Assembly (NCBI RefSeq): GCF_900100435.1
Contig: NZ_FNEX01000013.1
Location: 62,001-126,000 of the forward strand
Origin: Pedobacter sp. ok626
Lineage (GTDB): Bacteria; Bacteroidota; Bacteroidia; Sphingobacteriales; Sphingobacteriaceae
Direction of reading: 5' to 3'
DNA length: 64,000 nt
The notes beneath the pieces are model-generated. The model was not told where the DNA came from and ran no database searches. It saw only the letters and a list, made by a program, of their open reading frames with translations. Shown piece by piece: positions 9,104 to 17,518 of the stretch (positions within the stretch are counted from its first letter, which is position 1; the number at the start of each line of letters is the position of its first letter). A program made the translations under genes and the position numbers.

Positions 9104-9321
9104 TGAAAGGATTAGCGTCATTTGTAAAAGAAAAAAGAAAGCTTGCTGGATTGACCCAGGAGGAGTTTGCTGAACGGGCCGGTGTAGCGCTCACGGTGAT
9201 CCGTAAAATTGAACAGGGAAAAGAAACATTGAACCTTTCCAGTGTGAATCAGGTTTTGCTGATGTTCGGGAGCATACTTGCGCCAGTTAGTACAAGGGAA
9301 ATAGAAATGGAGGCATCATGA
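9094..9321 (+). CDS. HipB-like XRE-family antitoxin/repressor
   Basis: A 75-residue helix-turn-helix protein with the XRE pattern (FVKEKRKLAGLTQEEFAERAGV... IRKIEQGKETLNLSSVNQVL). It is the first gene of a three-gene operon whose other members resemble the two halves of HipA. It should bind the operator boxes upstream. Two in-frame starts exist: 9094 (MHIMKG) and 9103 (MKG); the second would place a GCATATAA box over the start. Its stop overlaps the next start by 4 bp. Confidence 0.9.
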   Translation: MHIMKGLASFVKEKRKLAGLTQEEFAERAGVALTVIRKIEQGKETLNLSSVNQVLLMFGSILAPVSTREIEMEAS

Positions 9322-9653
9322 GAAAAGGCTTGGTATGGTATAACAATAAGCTTGCTGGTGAGTTGACTGAAACTGATGAGGGTGAATACGAATTTGAGTA
9401 TGATGAGTCTTATATCTTAGCTTACCCAGATCAGTTTATTACTTTTTCTTTACCGGTAAGAAAAGAGAAATATGTCTCGAACAGACTTTTTCCTTTTTTT
9501 GAGGGTTTAATCCCTGAGGGATGGTTGCTTGATATAGCCACTAAAAACTGGAAGCTGAACCCGAATGACCGCATGGGATTGGTTCTGGCCTGTTGCGGGA
9601 ATTGCATTGGGGCGGTAAGTGTTGAGCCTGTTAATCAAGAAGATGAATCGTAA
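9318..9653 (+). CDS. HipS-like protein (HipA N-terminal subdomain 1)
   Basis: This 111-residue protein matches only the N-terminal subdomain of HipA (LFPFFEGLIPEGWLL and GNCIGAVSV). In the E. coli O127 HipBST system the equivalent small protein, HipS, is the antitoxin that inhibits the kinase HipT. Gene order here is HTH, small subdomain, kinase, the same as in HipBST, and both junctions overlap, which suggests tight translational coupling. The antitoxin role is inferred from architecture only. Confidence 0.85.
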   Translation: MRKGLVWYNNKLAGELTETDEGEYEFEYDESYILAYPDQFITFSLPVRKEKYVSNRLFPFFEGLIPEGWLLDIATKNWKLNPNDRMGLVLACCGNCIGAVSVEPVNQEDES

Positions 9654-10590
9654 ATGTTTATATTGTTATAACGAACTGAAGGATGAAGTGGACTACCATG
9701 AAAAGTGTAGTCTTGAATTCTTTGGAACTAAGGTTCCTCCACTGATGGAGTATTCTCTAAAGGATATGGACAGGCTTGCAAAAGATGTCGTTGAGGGTAG
9801 CGTGGCGATTCCTGGTGTACAACCTAAGTTATCACTTACACTGGTCAAAAAGAGTTTGGATCAGGGGAGTGTTTCAAGACTTACCGTTGTTGGTGCATTG
9901 GGGGGGAACTATATATTCAAACCTCCTTCTATTCATTATAAGTGGATGCCTGAAAATGAACATGTAACCATGAGGATAGCAGAAGAATTCGGTATACCGG
10001 TAGTGATGTCATCGCTGATCCGGCTAGCTTCAGGTGAGCTTGGCTACATTACAAAAAGGATCGACCGTACTAAAGAAGGAGAAAAGATCCACATGTTGGA
10101 TATGTTCCAGATCCTGGAAGCAGTAGATAAATACAAGAGTTCTATGGAAAAGGTCGGTAAGGCTATCGGCGACCATTCTGTAAATACACAACTTGATAAA
10201 TTGTATTACTTTGAGCTTGCACTTTTCTCTTTTGTATCGGGAAACAGCGATATGCATCTGAAAAATTTTTCCATGATCCTATCTCCCCAGGGTTGGATAT
10301 TATCTCCCGCGTATGATCTATTAAATGTAACGCTGGCTAACCCTGCCGATAAGGAGGAGTTGGCACTGACTCTGGGAGCTAAAAAAAGAAAGATTGGCCG
10401 CCCCCAATTTGACGATCTTGCTGAGCGATTGGCTTTGACAATCAGACAACGGGACCGGGCCTACAATCGCCTACGAAAAAATCGGGATATAGCATTTGAC
10501 TGGATAAGCAAGTCATTTTTGTCCAATGAGGCAAAGGAAGAATATCTTTCTATTCTGGACTCCCGTTACAGGCAATTGGGGCTGTTATAA
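9643..10590 (+). CDS. HipT-like serine/threonine kinase toxin (HipA C-terminal domain)
   Basis: A 315-residue protein with the HipA kinase fold. Visible motifs are the Gly-rich loop IPGVQPKLSL, the catalytic loop SGNSDMHLKNFS and the metal-binding LSPAYDLLN. The ATG at 9643 overlaps the upstream gene by 11 bp and is preferred over 9619. The N-terminus carries CLYCYNEL...YHEKC, a possible CxxC/HxxC zinc knuckle. At the position matching HipA Ser150 there is Ala by eye (AIPGVQPK against SVAGAQEK), so autophosphorylation control may differ. HipA-type kinases phosphorylate aminoacyl-tRNA synthetases; the target here is unknown. Confidence 0.9.
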   Translation: MNRKCLYCYNELKDEVDYHEKCSLEFFGTKVPPLMEYSLKDMDRLAKDVVEGSVAIPGVQPKLSLTLVKKSLDQGSVSRLTVVGALGGNYIFKPPSIHYKWMPENEHVTMRIAEEFGIPVVMSSLIRLASGELGYITKRIDRTKEGEKIHMLDMFQILEAVDKYKSSMEKVGKAIGDHSVNTQLDKLYYFELALFSFVSGNSDMHLKNFSMILSPQGWILSPAYDLLNVTLANPADKEELALTLGAKKRKIGRPQFDDLAERLALTIRQRDRAYNRLRKNRDIAFDWISKSFLSNEAKEEYLSILDSRYRQLGLL

Positions 10591-10616
10591 ATTACAAAAG
10601 CCACAACATCCATTGT

Positions 10617-10648
10617 GCCTGGAATCGCAAGATCCCAGGCTTTTTGTT
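10617..10648 (+). terminator. Rho-independent terminator after the hip operon
   Basis: GCCTGG (10617-10622) pairs with CCAGGC (10635-10640), followed by TTTTTGTTT. It ends the hip transcript. Confidence 0.75.
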
Positions 10649-10697
10649 TACTAGGATTTGCTACCTGCAAATAACCTGAGTCCATAGATGAATCAAA

Positions 10698-10738
10698 AGA
10701 CGCTATTTATGGCTAGACATTGTCTGACCCGATAAAAT
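10698..10738. repeat. 42-bp element, copy 2 of 3
   Basis: It starts AGACGCTATTTATGGCTAGA and ends GATAAAAT, diverged from the copies at 8911 and 14831. It stands alone, directly upstream of the DUF885 gene, with no flanking duplication. Confidence 0.65.
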
Positions 10739-10754
10739 ATTGTTATTTTTATAA

Positions 10755-12527
10755 ATGAAAAAAATTATCTACTTCCTGATAGGTATAGCTGCATTTGCTG
10801 CCTGTAAACAAAAAGACGCTGGAAATGGACAGGAGAACAAGAATTTCTCCAAGCTTTGCGACCAATATTATGAAGAAGGTTTGAAGTTATTTCCCCTAAA
10901 CGCTACTTACGCGGGCGATGACAGATATAATGATCTCCTGCCTAACGATGGCTCTGTCCAGTTTATTCAGGAAACTAAAGATTATTATACCAAATATCTC
11001 GATAGTTTGAAAGGGTATGATCCTGAAAAACTTAACGAAAATGACAGGCTTTCCTATGATGTTTTAAAAGACGAGTTACAGGTTAGTTTGAATGGCTTGA
11101 AATATCATTTCGAATATTTGCCATTTAACCAGATGGTTTCTTTACCGCTGACTTTTGGGCAACTTGGATCTGGTACCGGCGCCCAACCTTTTAAAACGGT
11201 TAAAGATTATGACAACTGGCTAAAACGCGTATCTGCATTTTCTGTATGGGCCGATACTGCCATTGGTAACTTTAAAAAGGGAATACAAGCAGGAATCATA
11301 CTCCCAAGCGCACTGGTTGTTAAAATGTACCCACAGATGTACAGTATGGTGGTAACCGATCCGAAAAAAAGTCTTTTTTATGACCCTATTACCAACTTTC
11401 CAAAAGACTTTTCAGCGGAAGATAAAAAACGATTTACCGAATTATATAGTAAAGCTATCTTAAACGAAATCATCCCTTCTTATAAAAAAATGGGTGATTT
11501 TTTAAAGAACGATTATCTGCCAAAAGCGAGAACAAGCTCTGGTTTTTCTGCTTTGCCAGATGGTAAAGCCATGTATGTTTACCTGGTTGGACAACAAACT
11601 ACCACCACTAAATCACCGGAAGAAATTTACCAGACCGGCTTGAAAGAAGTGGCGCGGATCAAAAATCAAATGGATAGCATCAAGAATAAAGTTGGTTTCA
11701 AGGGCGATCTACATGCGTTCTTTGCGTATATGCGGAATGATCCTAAATTCACACCTTATAAAACGCCTAAACAAGTATTGGATGCTTTTGAGGACATCCA
11801 TAAGCGTATGGAACCAAACCTGAAAAAGATGTTTAACCATGTTCCTAAAACGCCTTTTGAAATCAGACAGACCGAAGCTTTTAGGGCAGCATCTGCTAGT
11901 GCCGAATACGTTCAGGGCTCTGCAGATGGGAAAAGACCAGGTATTTTTTACGTGCCTATTCTTGACGCTACTAAGTTTAACATTACTTCCGGAATGGAAT
12001 CTTTGTTTCTGCATGAGGCTATTCCGGGGCATCACTATCAAATCTCTTTGACCCAGGAAAATACCAGTTTACCAAAATTCCGAAGATTTGGCCTACACAA
12101 TGCCTATGTAGAAGGCTGGGCGCTATATTGTGAGTCTCTGGGTAAGGAACTAGGCTTGTATGCAGATCCTTATCAGCATATGGGTGCATTGGGTGATGAA
12201 ATGCATCGTGCCATTCGTTTAGTGGTTGATGTGGCCATTCATACCAAGAATATGAGCAGGGAGCAGGCCATTAAATATATGATGGACAATGAAGCCATTA
12301 ATGAGCAGGGGGCAACTGCAGAAATTGAGCGGTATATGGGGATGCCTGCACAGGCTTTAGGCTACAAGATTGGTGCAATGAAAATCCGTGAGTTGCGTAC
12401 TAGATATGAAAAGGAGCTAGGTAGCAAATTTGACCTGGCTGAATTCCATAATCAGGTGCTTAAAGATGGTTCGTTGCCTTTAAGTGTATTTGAAAGTAAA
12501 ATGGATGCCTGGGCTAAAGAATTGTAG
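10755..12527 (+). CDS. DUF885 family lipoprotein, probable zinc peptidase-like
   Basis: The 590-residue protein starts with a lipoprotein signal (MKKIIYFLIGIAAFAAC, Cys17 as the lipid anchor). The rest matches DUF885, a broad family of putative metallopeptidases. The key motif is FLHEAIPGHHYQ near residue 418, an HExxxGHH pattern suited to metal binding, with a later Glu (YVEGWALYCE) that may complete the site. It is likely in the periplasm or at the outer membrane. No substrate is known. It lies alone between the hip terminator and a DUF5694 gene. Confidence 0.9.
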   Translation: MKKIIYFLIGIAAFAACKQKDAGNGQENKNFSKLCDQYYEEGLKLFPLNATYAGDDRYNDLLPNDGSVQFIQETKDYYTKYLDSLKGYDPEKLNENDRLSYDVLKDELQVSLNGLKYHFEYLPFNQMVSLPLTFGQLGSGTGAQPFKTVKDYDNWLKRVSAFSVWADTAIGNFKKGIQAGIILPSALVVKMYPQMYSMVVTDPKKSLFYDPITNFPKDFSAEDKKRFTELYSKAILNEIIPSYKKMGDFLKNDYLPKARTSSGFSALPDGKAMYVYLVGQQTTTTKSPEEIYQTGLKEVARIKNQMDSIKNKVGFKGDLHAFFAYMRNDPKFTPYKTPKQVLDAFEDIHKRMEPNLKKMFNHVPKTPFEIRQTEAFRAASASAEYVQGSADGKRPGIFYVPILDATKFNITSGMESLFLHEAIPGHHYQISLTQENTSLPKFRRFGLHNAYVEGWALYCESLGKELGLYADPYQHMGALGDEMHRAIRLVVDVAIHTKNMSREQAIKYMMDNEAINEQGATAEIERYMGMPAQALGYKIGAMKIRELRTRYEKELGSKFDLAEFHNQVLKDGSLPLSVFESKMDAWAKEL

Positions 12528-12677
12528 TAAAAATATCTCTATTTTTAGCTTCAAAAATTAACTTATAATTCAAAGTATCCTTAAAAAATTTTACTGATGC
12601 CATTTTACGGCTGGAATAACTAAATTAGCGGCTATTATTACCGCAGAGACATAAAAGTAACAACCAAAACAAAATAT

Positions 12678-13478
12678 ATGAAAATATTAACGCTAATTTT
12701 CGCTTTAACTTTTGGGCTTACAGCATTCGGACAGGCTCAGAAAACAAAAATTTTATTAATTGGAACCGTTCATTTTGAAACCCCACATACAGATACATTT
12801 GAATTAAAAACGGACGATTTTTTAAGTGCTAAGCGACAAAGTGAATTAGAAGACTTAACTAATGCACTATCTCAAACAAAAGCGACCAAAGTAATGATTG
12901 AAAGATCAGTTGACAAGCAACGTTCCAGCGACAGTTTGTATAGTTCATATTTAACAGATCATTATAAACTTCCAGTTACGGAAAGAGAACAAATTGGCTT
13001 TAGGCTAGCTAAAAAATTAAAATTAAATCATGTAAATTGTGTTGACAAATTTTATGGAATGTCGCACGATAGCTTATTGGCTGCGACTGCAAAAGAAAAT
13101 AATCAACTTTTTTTGCTGAAAGATTTAGGGACCGAGGCCAATTTAATGAAAAATGATTATGATAATCAATTGAAAAAAGGCACAATAACCGAAGTTTTAA
13201 AACACATAAATAAACCCGAGGAATTAAAGAAAAATTTATCACTTTATCTAAAGTTTATGGCAAAGGTTGGAGCTGGTAAAAATTTTGCTGGAGCAGAATA
13301 TGTATCAGATTGGTATTTAAGAAATCTTGCTATTTATTCAAACATTGTAAATCAAGTTGAACCTTCGGACAAATATGTTGTTTTAATTTTTGGGCAAGGA
13401 CACATTCCAATATTAAAACATCTTTTAGAAAACAATGATAACTTTGATGTTGTGGAACTTAAGAACGTATTGAAATAA
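12678..13478 (+). CDS. DUF5694 domain protein, exported
   Basis: This 266-residue protein has a signal peptide (MKILTLIFALTFGLTAFGQAQ) and begins its mature part with KILLIGTVHFETPHTDTF, typical of DUF5694, a family loosely like TraB/GumN. A conserved HxE-like pair (VHFE) and the later GQGHIPIL near the C-terminus fit that family. Function is unknown. The gene is visibly more A/T-rich than most of the window, which may mean recent acquisition. The next gene begins 19 bp downstream. Confidence 0.75.
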   Translation: MKILTLIFALTFGLTAFGQAQKTKILLIGTVHFETPHTDTFELKTDDFLSAKRQSELEDLTNALSQTKATKVMIERSVDKQRSSDSLYSSYLTDHYKLPVTEREQIGFRLAKKLKLNHVNCVDKFYGMSHDSLLAATAKENNQLFLLKDLGTEANLMKNDYDNQLKKGTITEVLKHINKPEELKKNLSLYLKFMAKVGAGKNFAGAEYVSDWYLRNLAIYSNIVNQVEPSDKYVVLIFGQGHIPILKHLLENNDNFDVVELKNVLK

Positions 13479-13497
13479 TATCATAAATATATTAAAA

Positions 13498-14034
13498 ATG
13501 AAAATATTCGCATTTGCAGGAAGTAATTCTTCTACCTCTATTAACAAACAACTGGTAAAATTTGTATTGAAAAGTTTTGAAGGGAATGAAATTAATTTGA
13601 TTGACCTTAACGATTATGCAATGCCTGTTTTTTCTGTAGATCTGGAAAAAAATGGATTCCCGGAAGCGGCACACTTATTTTTGAAAAATATCGAGGATTG
13701 TGATATGATCATATGTTCACTAGCAGAAAACAATCGCTCTTATAGTGTAGCATTCAAAAATACTTTCGACTGGGCTTCCCGGATTAATGTAAAAGTTTTC
13801 CAGAACAAACCGATGTTTCTGATGACTACTTCTCCAGGTGGGTTTGGCGGTGGAAATGTAATGGCTGAAGCGTCGAAGTTTTTTCCACAATTTGGAGCTG
13901 ATATTAAAGAAGTCTTTTCATTGCCGAAGTTTTATGAGAATTTTGATGTCCATAATGGCGTTATAAATCAGGAATCATTGACTGAATTGAATGCAAAAAT
14001 CGAAAACTTCAAAATCCAGCTAGCAAAGCCGTAA
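13498..14034 (+). CDS. NADPH-dependent FMN reductase family protein
   Basis: The 178-residue protein has the flavodoxin-like fold of the FMN reductase family. The phosphate-binding loop is GSNSSTSINKQL (residues 8-19), and a second signature is TTSPGGFGGGN near residue 110. Such enzymes use NAD(P)H to reduce FMN, quinones or chromate in the cytoplasm. The physiological acceptor cannot be told from sequence. It is probably cotranscribed with the DUF5694 gene. Confidence 0.9.
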   Translation: MKIFAFAGSNSSTSINKQLVKFVLKSFEGNEINLIDLNDYAMPVFSVDLEKNGFPEAAHLFLKNIEDCDMIICSLAENNRSYSVAFKNTFDWASRINVKVFQNKPMFLMTTSPGGFGGGNVMAEASKFFPQFGADIKEVFSLPKFYENFDVHNGVINQESLTELNAKIENFKIQLAKP

Positions 14035-14302
14035 TGATCTTCTTACTCAGCGAATCACTCAGGTATATTAAATTTACAAAAAAATATCTGGTTTATATGT
14101 TATCATAGTAATTTAGGGGTATATCTTTGGTCAAAATAGTTCGCACAATAATACAGAAATAGGTTCATTTGGTCCTTCTTTATGGGATTCAGTTTCCATG
14201 TGAGGTACATTGGCTCTATTGTTGAGGGAATTATTCCAACCGATTTGAAATCTCTTTAAAAAAATAACATACGCTCTACAAATATTTGGGTGGCAATTTG
14301 TT

Positions 14303-14746
14303 TTAATGACTTTGCTCGAGGAATTTTCTCAGGATTTCCAGGGTAGTGTTCCAGTAAAAGACCAGATGTTTATAGATGATCTCTGTGGGAAAGCTGCGCA
14401 GATGAATGGTTAAGCTTGTGCCTTTTTCAATGGAACTGAGCTGGAATTCAATGATCGTATAATTTTCACTTTCTTCGGGTAAGTTTGATAGCGAGCTTAA
14501 ATGGCTATAGGCCAGGAGTTTCTCGGGGTTGAATTGAAGGACTTCGCCTTTGTTTTCGAATGGTGTCTGGGAGAGTATGCCACGGATGATCATAGGGCTT
14601 CCGATTGTCCAGTCTGTATGGATTTCTATAGGAGATTCTGACATCCATTGTTGCATGAGTTTTGGATCGGTCAGTGCTTTCCAGACTTCAGAAGGGTTGC
14701 TATTGATGATTATGTTTTTACTATATGGCTTATTGGTATTGGGCAT
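14303..14746 (-). CDS. SRPBCC (AHSA1/START-like) domain protein
   Basis: A 147-residue single-domain protein. It begins KNIIINSNPSEVWKALTDPKLMQQWM, the usual first strand and helix of activator-of-Hsp90 C-terminal-like SRPBCC proteins, and contains a hydrophobic ligand-cavity fold. Members bind small lipophilic ligands or act as stress-related regulators; the ligand here is unknown. A broken copy of the same gene lies at 8677-8829, upstream of the hip operon. Confidence 0.9.
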   Translation of the reverse strand: MPNTNKPYSKNIIINSNPSEVWKALTDPKLMQQWMSESPIEIHTDWTIGSPMIIRGILSQTPFENKGEVLQFNPEKLLAYSHLSSLSNLPEESENYTIIEFQLSSIEKGTSLTIHLRSFPTEIIYKHLVFYWNTTLEILRKFLEQSH

Positions 14747-14772
14747 AATATTGAAATCTCAAAATAATAAGA

Positions 14773-14803
14773 AAGCGGGAATGATCTCCGACCACTCCCG
14801 CTT
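14773..14803 (-). terminator. Possible terminator between opuB-like and SRPBCC genes
   Basis: Same hairpin as at 8853-8883: an 8-bp stem with a T-rich tract on its minus-strand 3' side. It could end the minus-strand transcript coming from the transporter genes at 14969-20537. Confidence 0.45.
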
Positions 14804-14830
14804 CATCTAAATTAACGCTCTCACATATAT

Positions 14831-14871
14831 AGACGCTATTTACGGCTAGATATTGTGTTACCCGATAAAAT
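14831..14871. repeat. 42-bp element, copy 3 of 3
   Basis: It starts AGACGCTATTTACGGCTAGA and ends GATAAAAT, within duplicated segment B. It is closest to copy 1. Confidence 0.7.
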
Positions 14872-14968
14872 ATTAGAAATTCGTTGTATCCATAAGCATA
14901 TAACTTAATTGATCAATTATCCTTACACCCAGTAGAAGTGCTGTATGATGCCCTATTATGACCGATGC

Positions 14969-16543
14969 TCATTTTCTTTCATTTTTTAAATAGCCCACCA
15001 AATCTGTAATGCTATTTATATGCAGCTGTCTAGCTTGTGTTCTTCGCATCATTAGTGCATAGGTGTTGTTAAAGCCTATCGGAGAAAGCCATTTCAGGTT
15101 GTATCGGTCTTTGAAAGACTTTGAAACAAAATCAAACACTTTTTCCCTTGAAGTAATTAAGCTGTCAATAATTTTCTCTTTTGGTTTAAGTATCACTAAT
15201 AAACCTGTGCCGGTATATTCGGGATACATATCAATCTGGTCGTTGATCAATGCTTCAAAAACAATGTTTGTTCCACCCAAGCCCGTTTTTGTAGCTACAT
15301 TAAGATCTGTGTATCCTTTAATCAGCATCGCATACATGTTGCTTAAAATGTATTGTTCGGCGAAAATCTTTGATCCGATTCGTATCGTTCCTTTTTTACC
15401 ATTGCGTGGTTCACGCCATAGCAGATTGGCCAGTAGGAAATCTTTGGCAATTTTTTCGGGATCCTGATGCAGATAGTCCGCTTTGTAATTAAGATCCGTC
15501 ATCACCGAATCAGAAATACGGTTTGATAAAAGTTCAAGTACATTTTCGAGTTCGGGGTATTTTAAAAGCGTTTCATTTCTGATTACAGGTGCAGCATAAT
15601 AGGGCGGAAAAACATTTTTGTCATCAATAAGTGTGGTTAAATCAAAGGCTTTTAATCGTCCGTCCGTACTATAGCCGCTAATCACATCAAGTTCCTTCTC
15701 ATAGGTGGCTTTATACATTACAGCGTCACTTATGACCACGTTGCGAATGTTGAGCCCATATTTGTTTTTAAGGCCTGGGTATCCATCTGCTCTTCCAATA
15801 AATTCAGGAGTAAATCCAGCCTGTAACCCAGTATTGTAGCTATTGGGAATAGTATAAAATGAGGAAAGCAGGAGGGGGAGTAAAAAAAATGAGAAGTGGG
15901 CGACACGAAACTTTCTAAAATTAACCTTTTGAATTTTTCCCAATAAAAAATCAAAAGCTATCGCCAACAAGGCAGCCGGTATTGCCCCAGCTAAAATCAT
16001 ATTACTGTTATTCAATGCTATTCCACCAAAGATAAATTCGCCCAAACCTCCTGCCGCTATGTATGCAGCAAGTGTAGCTACACCCACATTAATAACTGTT
16101 GCGGTACGAATGCCGGCAAATATTACCGGCATAGCCAGCGGTAATTCTACTTTGAATAATACCTGCATATTGGTCATTCCTAATCCTTTTGCTGCTTCAG
16201 TTATCTCTTCACTCACACCATTTATCCCCGTAAACGTATTTCTTATGATGGGTAATAATGCATATAATAATAAAGCTATAATTGCTGATTTGGGCCCTAT
16301 ACCTAAGAGTGGTATCATAAATCCTAATAGTGCAATACTTGGAATTGTTTGTAATATACCGGCGAAACCTAAGACTGGTTTTGCAAATATTTTTTTTCGG
16401 GAAATAAATACACCAAGAGGCAGACCAATCAGAACGGAAATAAATAAGGATAAAAAAGTAAGACTGATATGCTGTAGCGTTTGCTCTAACAACTTATCTG
16501 AATGTGCAAGAATGAATTGTCCTAATGTTTGTGTATCCTCCAT
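14969..16543 (-). CDS. Fused ABC permease/substrate-binding protein of the OpuB/EgtU type, binding domain circularly permuted
   Basis: The 524-residue protein has a permease domain at residues 1-210, with the EAA loop EAAKGLGMTNMQVLFKVELPLAMP (116-139, read in two parts), an extra helix at 216-232, then an OpuAC-type binding domain. The order of the binding domain is unusual. Residues 241-370 match the usual C-terminal half (RADGYPGL, YSTDGRLKAFDL, FPPYYAAPV, LNYKAD), and 386-517 match the usual N-terminal half (IRIGSKIFAEQYIL, PEYTGTG, GFNNTYAL, SITDL). The family imports choline, glycine betaine or, in EgtU, ergothioneine. Its start overlaps the ATPase stop by 1 bp. Confidence 0.93.
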   Translation of the reverse strand: MEDTQTLGQFILAHSDKLLEQTLQHISLTFLSLFISVLIGLPLGVFISRKKIFAKPVLGFAGILQTIPSIALLGFMIPLLGIGPKSAIIALLLYALLPIIRNTFTGINGVSEEITEAAKGLGMTNMQVLFKVELPLAMPVIFAGIRTATVINVGVATLAAYIAAGGLGEFIFGGIALNNSNMILAGAIPAALLAIAFDFLLGKIQKVNFRKFRVAHFSFFLLPLLLSSFYTIPNSYNTGLQAGFTPEFIGRADGYPGLKNKYGLNIRNVVISDAVMYKATYEKELDVISGYSTDGRLKAFDLTTLIDDKNVFPPYYAAPVIRNETLLKYPELENVLELLSNRISDSVMTDLNYKADYLHQDPEKIAKDFLLANLLWREPRNGKKGTIRIGSKIFAEQYILSNMYAMLIKGYTDLNVATKTGLGGTNIVFEALINDQIDMYPEYTGTGLLVILKPKEKIIDSLITSREKVFDFVSKSFKDRYNLKWLSPIGFNNTYALMMRRTQARQLHINSITDLVGYLKNERK

Positions 16544-17511
16544 CAGAAATTATTTTTATATTGGACAAATGCATTCATTAATTCTTCTAGCGTAGCGCGC
16601 TTGTTTTGGTCATCATTTTTTAATTGAACATTAACCTGTGTATCATTTTTCTTGTTTAGGGTTAGCACTTCAATTACTTTCCAAAGACTGGTTTCGGGCG
16701 CAAAATCAAGTTTAATATTGGAGTTATTCGGCTCATTTGCGTTTACATATGACCATATATCATTTAAAAAAGTAGTAGTCACACTCAACTGAAAATGCGT
16801 TTGCTCAAAAAACTGTTGCACAAAGTCGTTAGCAGGTCGAAAAAGTAATTCCTTTGGCGTACCAACCTGCATGATTTTACCCTTATCAATTAAACAAATC
16901 CTGTCGGCTAATTCAAAAGCTTCCTGCACATCGTGAGTTACCATAAGAATGGTTTTTTTTTTAAATTCTTCCAGTTCACTAAACTCTTTTCTTATTGAAA
17001 TGCGGGTAACAGGATCGAGTGCGCCAAAAGGTTCATCCATCAAAAGAACTGCGGGGTTAGCAATAATTGCACGGGCAAGATTTACGCGTTGGGCTTCACC
17101 ACCACTTAATTCATTTGGATAGGAGGAAAGTCGCTCTTTGGGCAACCGAAATTTATGCAAAAGTGCAACGGTCTTTTCTTCAATCTTTTTTTTATCCCAA
17201 TGCAATAATTTTGGAACAACAGCAATGTTTTCGGCTACTGTATAGTGTGGAAATAAACTATTTCTTTGTAAAACATATCCGATTTCCCTTCTCAGCTTTT
17301 CAACCGGGATGTCCAGTACATTTTTATGGTTCAGATGGATAGTTCCTGAGGATGGGCTAATGAGCCTATTGATCATTCTTAGCATCGTTGTTTTGCCTGA
17401 TCCACTTGTGCCCAATAAAATAAAGTTTTCTCCTTCCTTTATTTCAAAAGAAATGTTATTGACGGCAATATTTTTTCCAAAACTCTTGCTGATGTTGGCG
17501 ACCTTTATCAT
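16543..17511 (-). CDS. ABC transporter ATP-binding protein (OpuBA/EgtV-like)
   Basis: A 322-residue ATPase with Walker A GTSGSGKT (34-41), Q-loop YVLQRNSLFPHYTV, signature LSGGEAQRVNLARA, Walker B LLMDEPFGALD and the switch His in MVTHD. The C-terminal extension after residue 230 lacks an obvious pair of CBS domains of the OpuA/ProV type. It powers the fused permease/binding protein encoded immediately downstream. The gene follows the disulfide reductase gene by 7 bp, so all are probably one transcript. Confidence 0.95.
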   Translation of the reverse strand: MIKVANISKSFGKNIAVNNISFEIKEGENFILLGTSGSGKTTMLRMINRLISPSSGTIHLNHKNVLDIPVEKLRREIGYVLQRNSLFPHYTVAENIAVVPKLLHWDKKKIEEKTVALLHKFRLPKERLSSYPNELSGGEAQRVNLARAIIANPAVLLMDEPFGALDPVTRISIRKEFSELEEFKKKTILMVTHDVQEAFELADRICLIDKGKIMQVGTPKELLFRPANDFVQQFFEQTHFQLSVTTTFLNDIWSYVNANEPNNSNIKLDFAPETSLWKVIEVLTLNKKNDTQVNVQLKNDDQNKRATLEELMNAFVQYKNNF

Positions 17512-17518
17512 TAGGGTG

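Larger units (their letters stand above)
14274..14905. repeat. Copy B of a duplicated segment, intact
   Basis: It holds the complete SRPBCC gene and both flanks that also occur in the deleted copy at 8712-8986. The match ends just after a GCATATAA sequence (14896-14903), the same point where the hip operator region continues in copy A. Confidence 0.8.

Noticed and set aside
8299-14968. Insertion sequence or integrase as cause of the duplication
   Set aside because: No transposase or integrase frame and no terminal inverted repeats were seen at the borders of the duplicated segments.
16059-16595. 178-codon plus-strand frame opposite the ABC permease
   Set aside because: Antisense of conserved transmembrane codons; no start signal, family or operon support.
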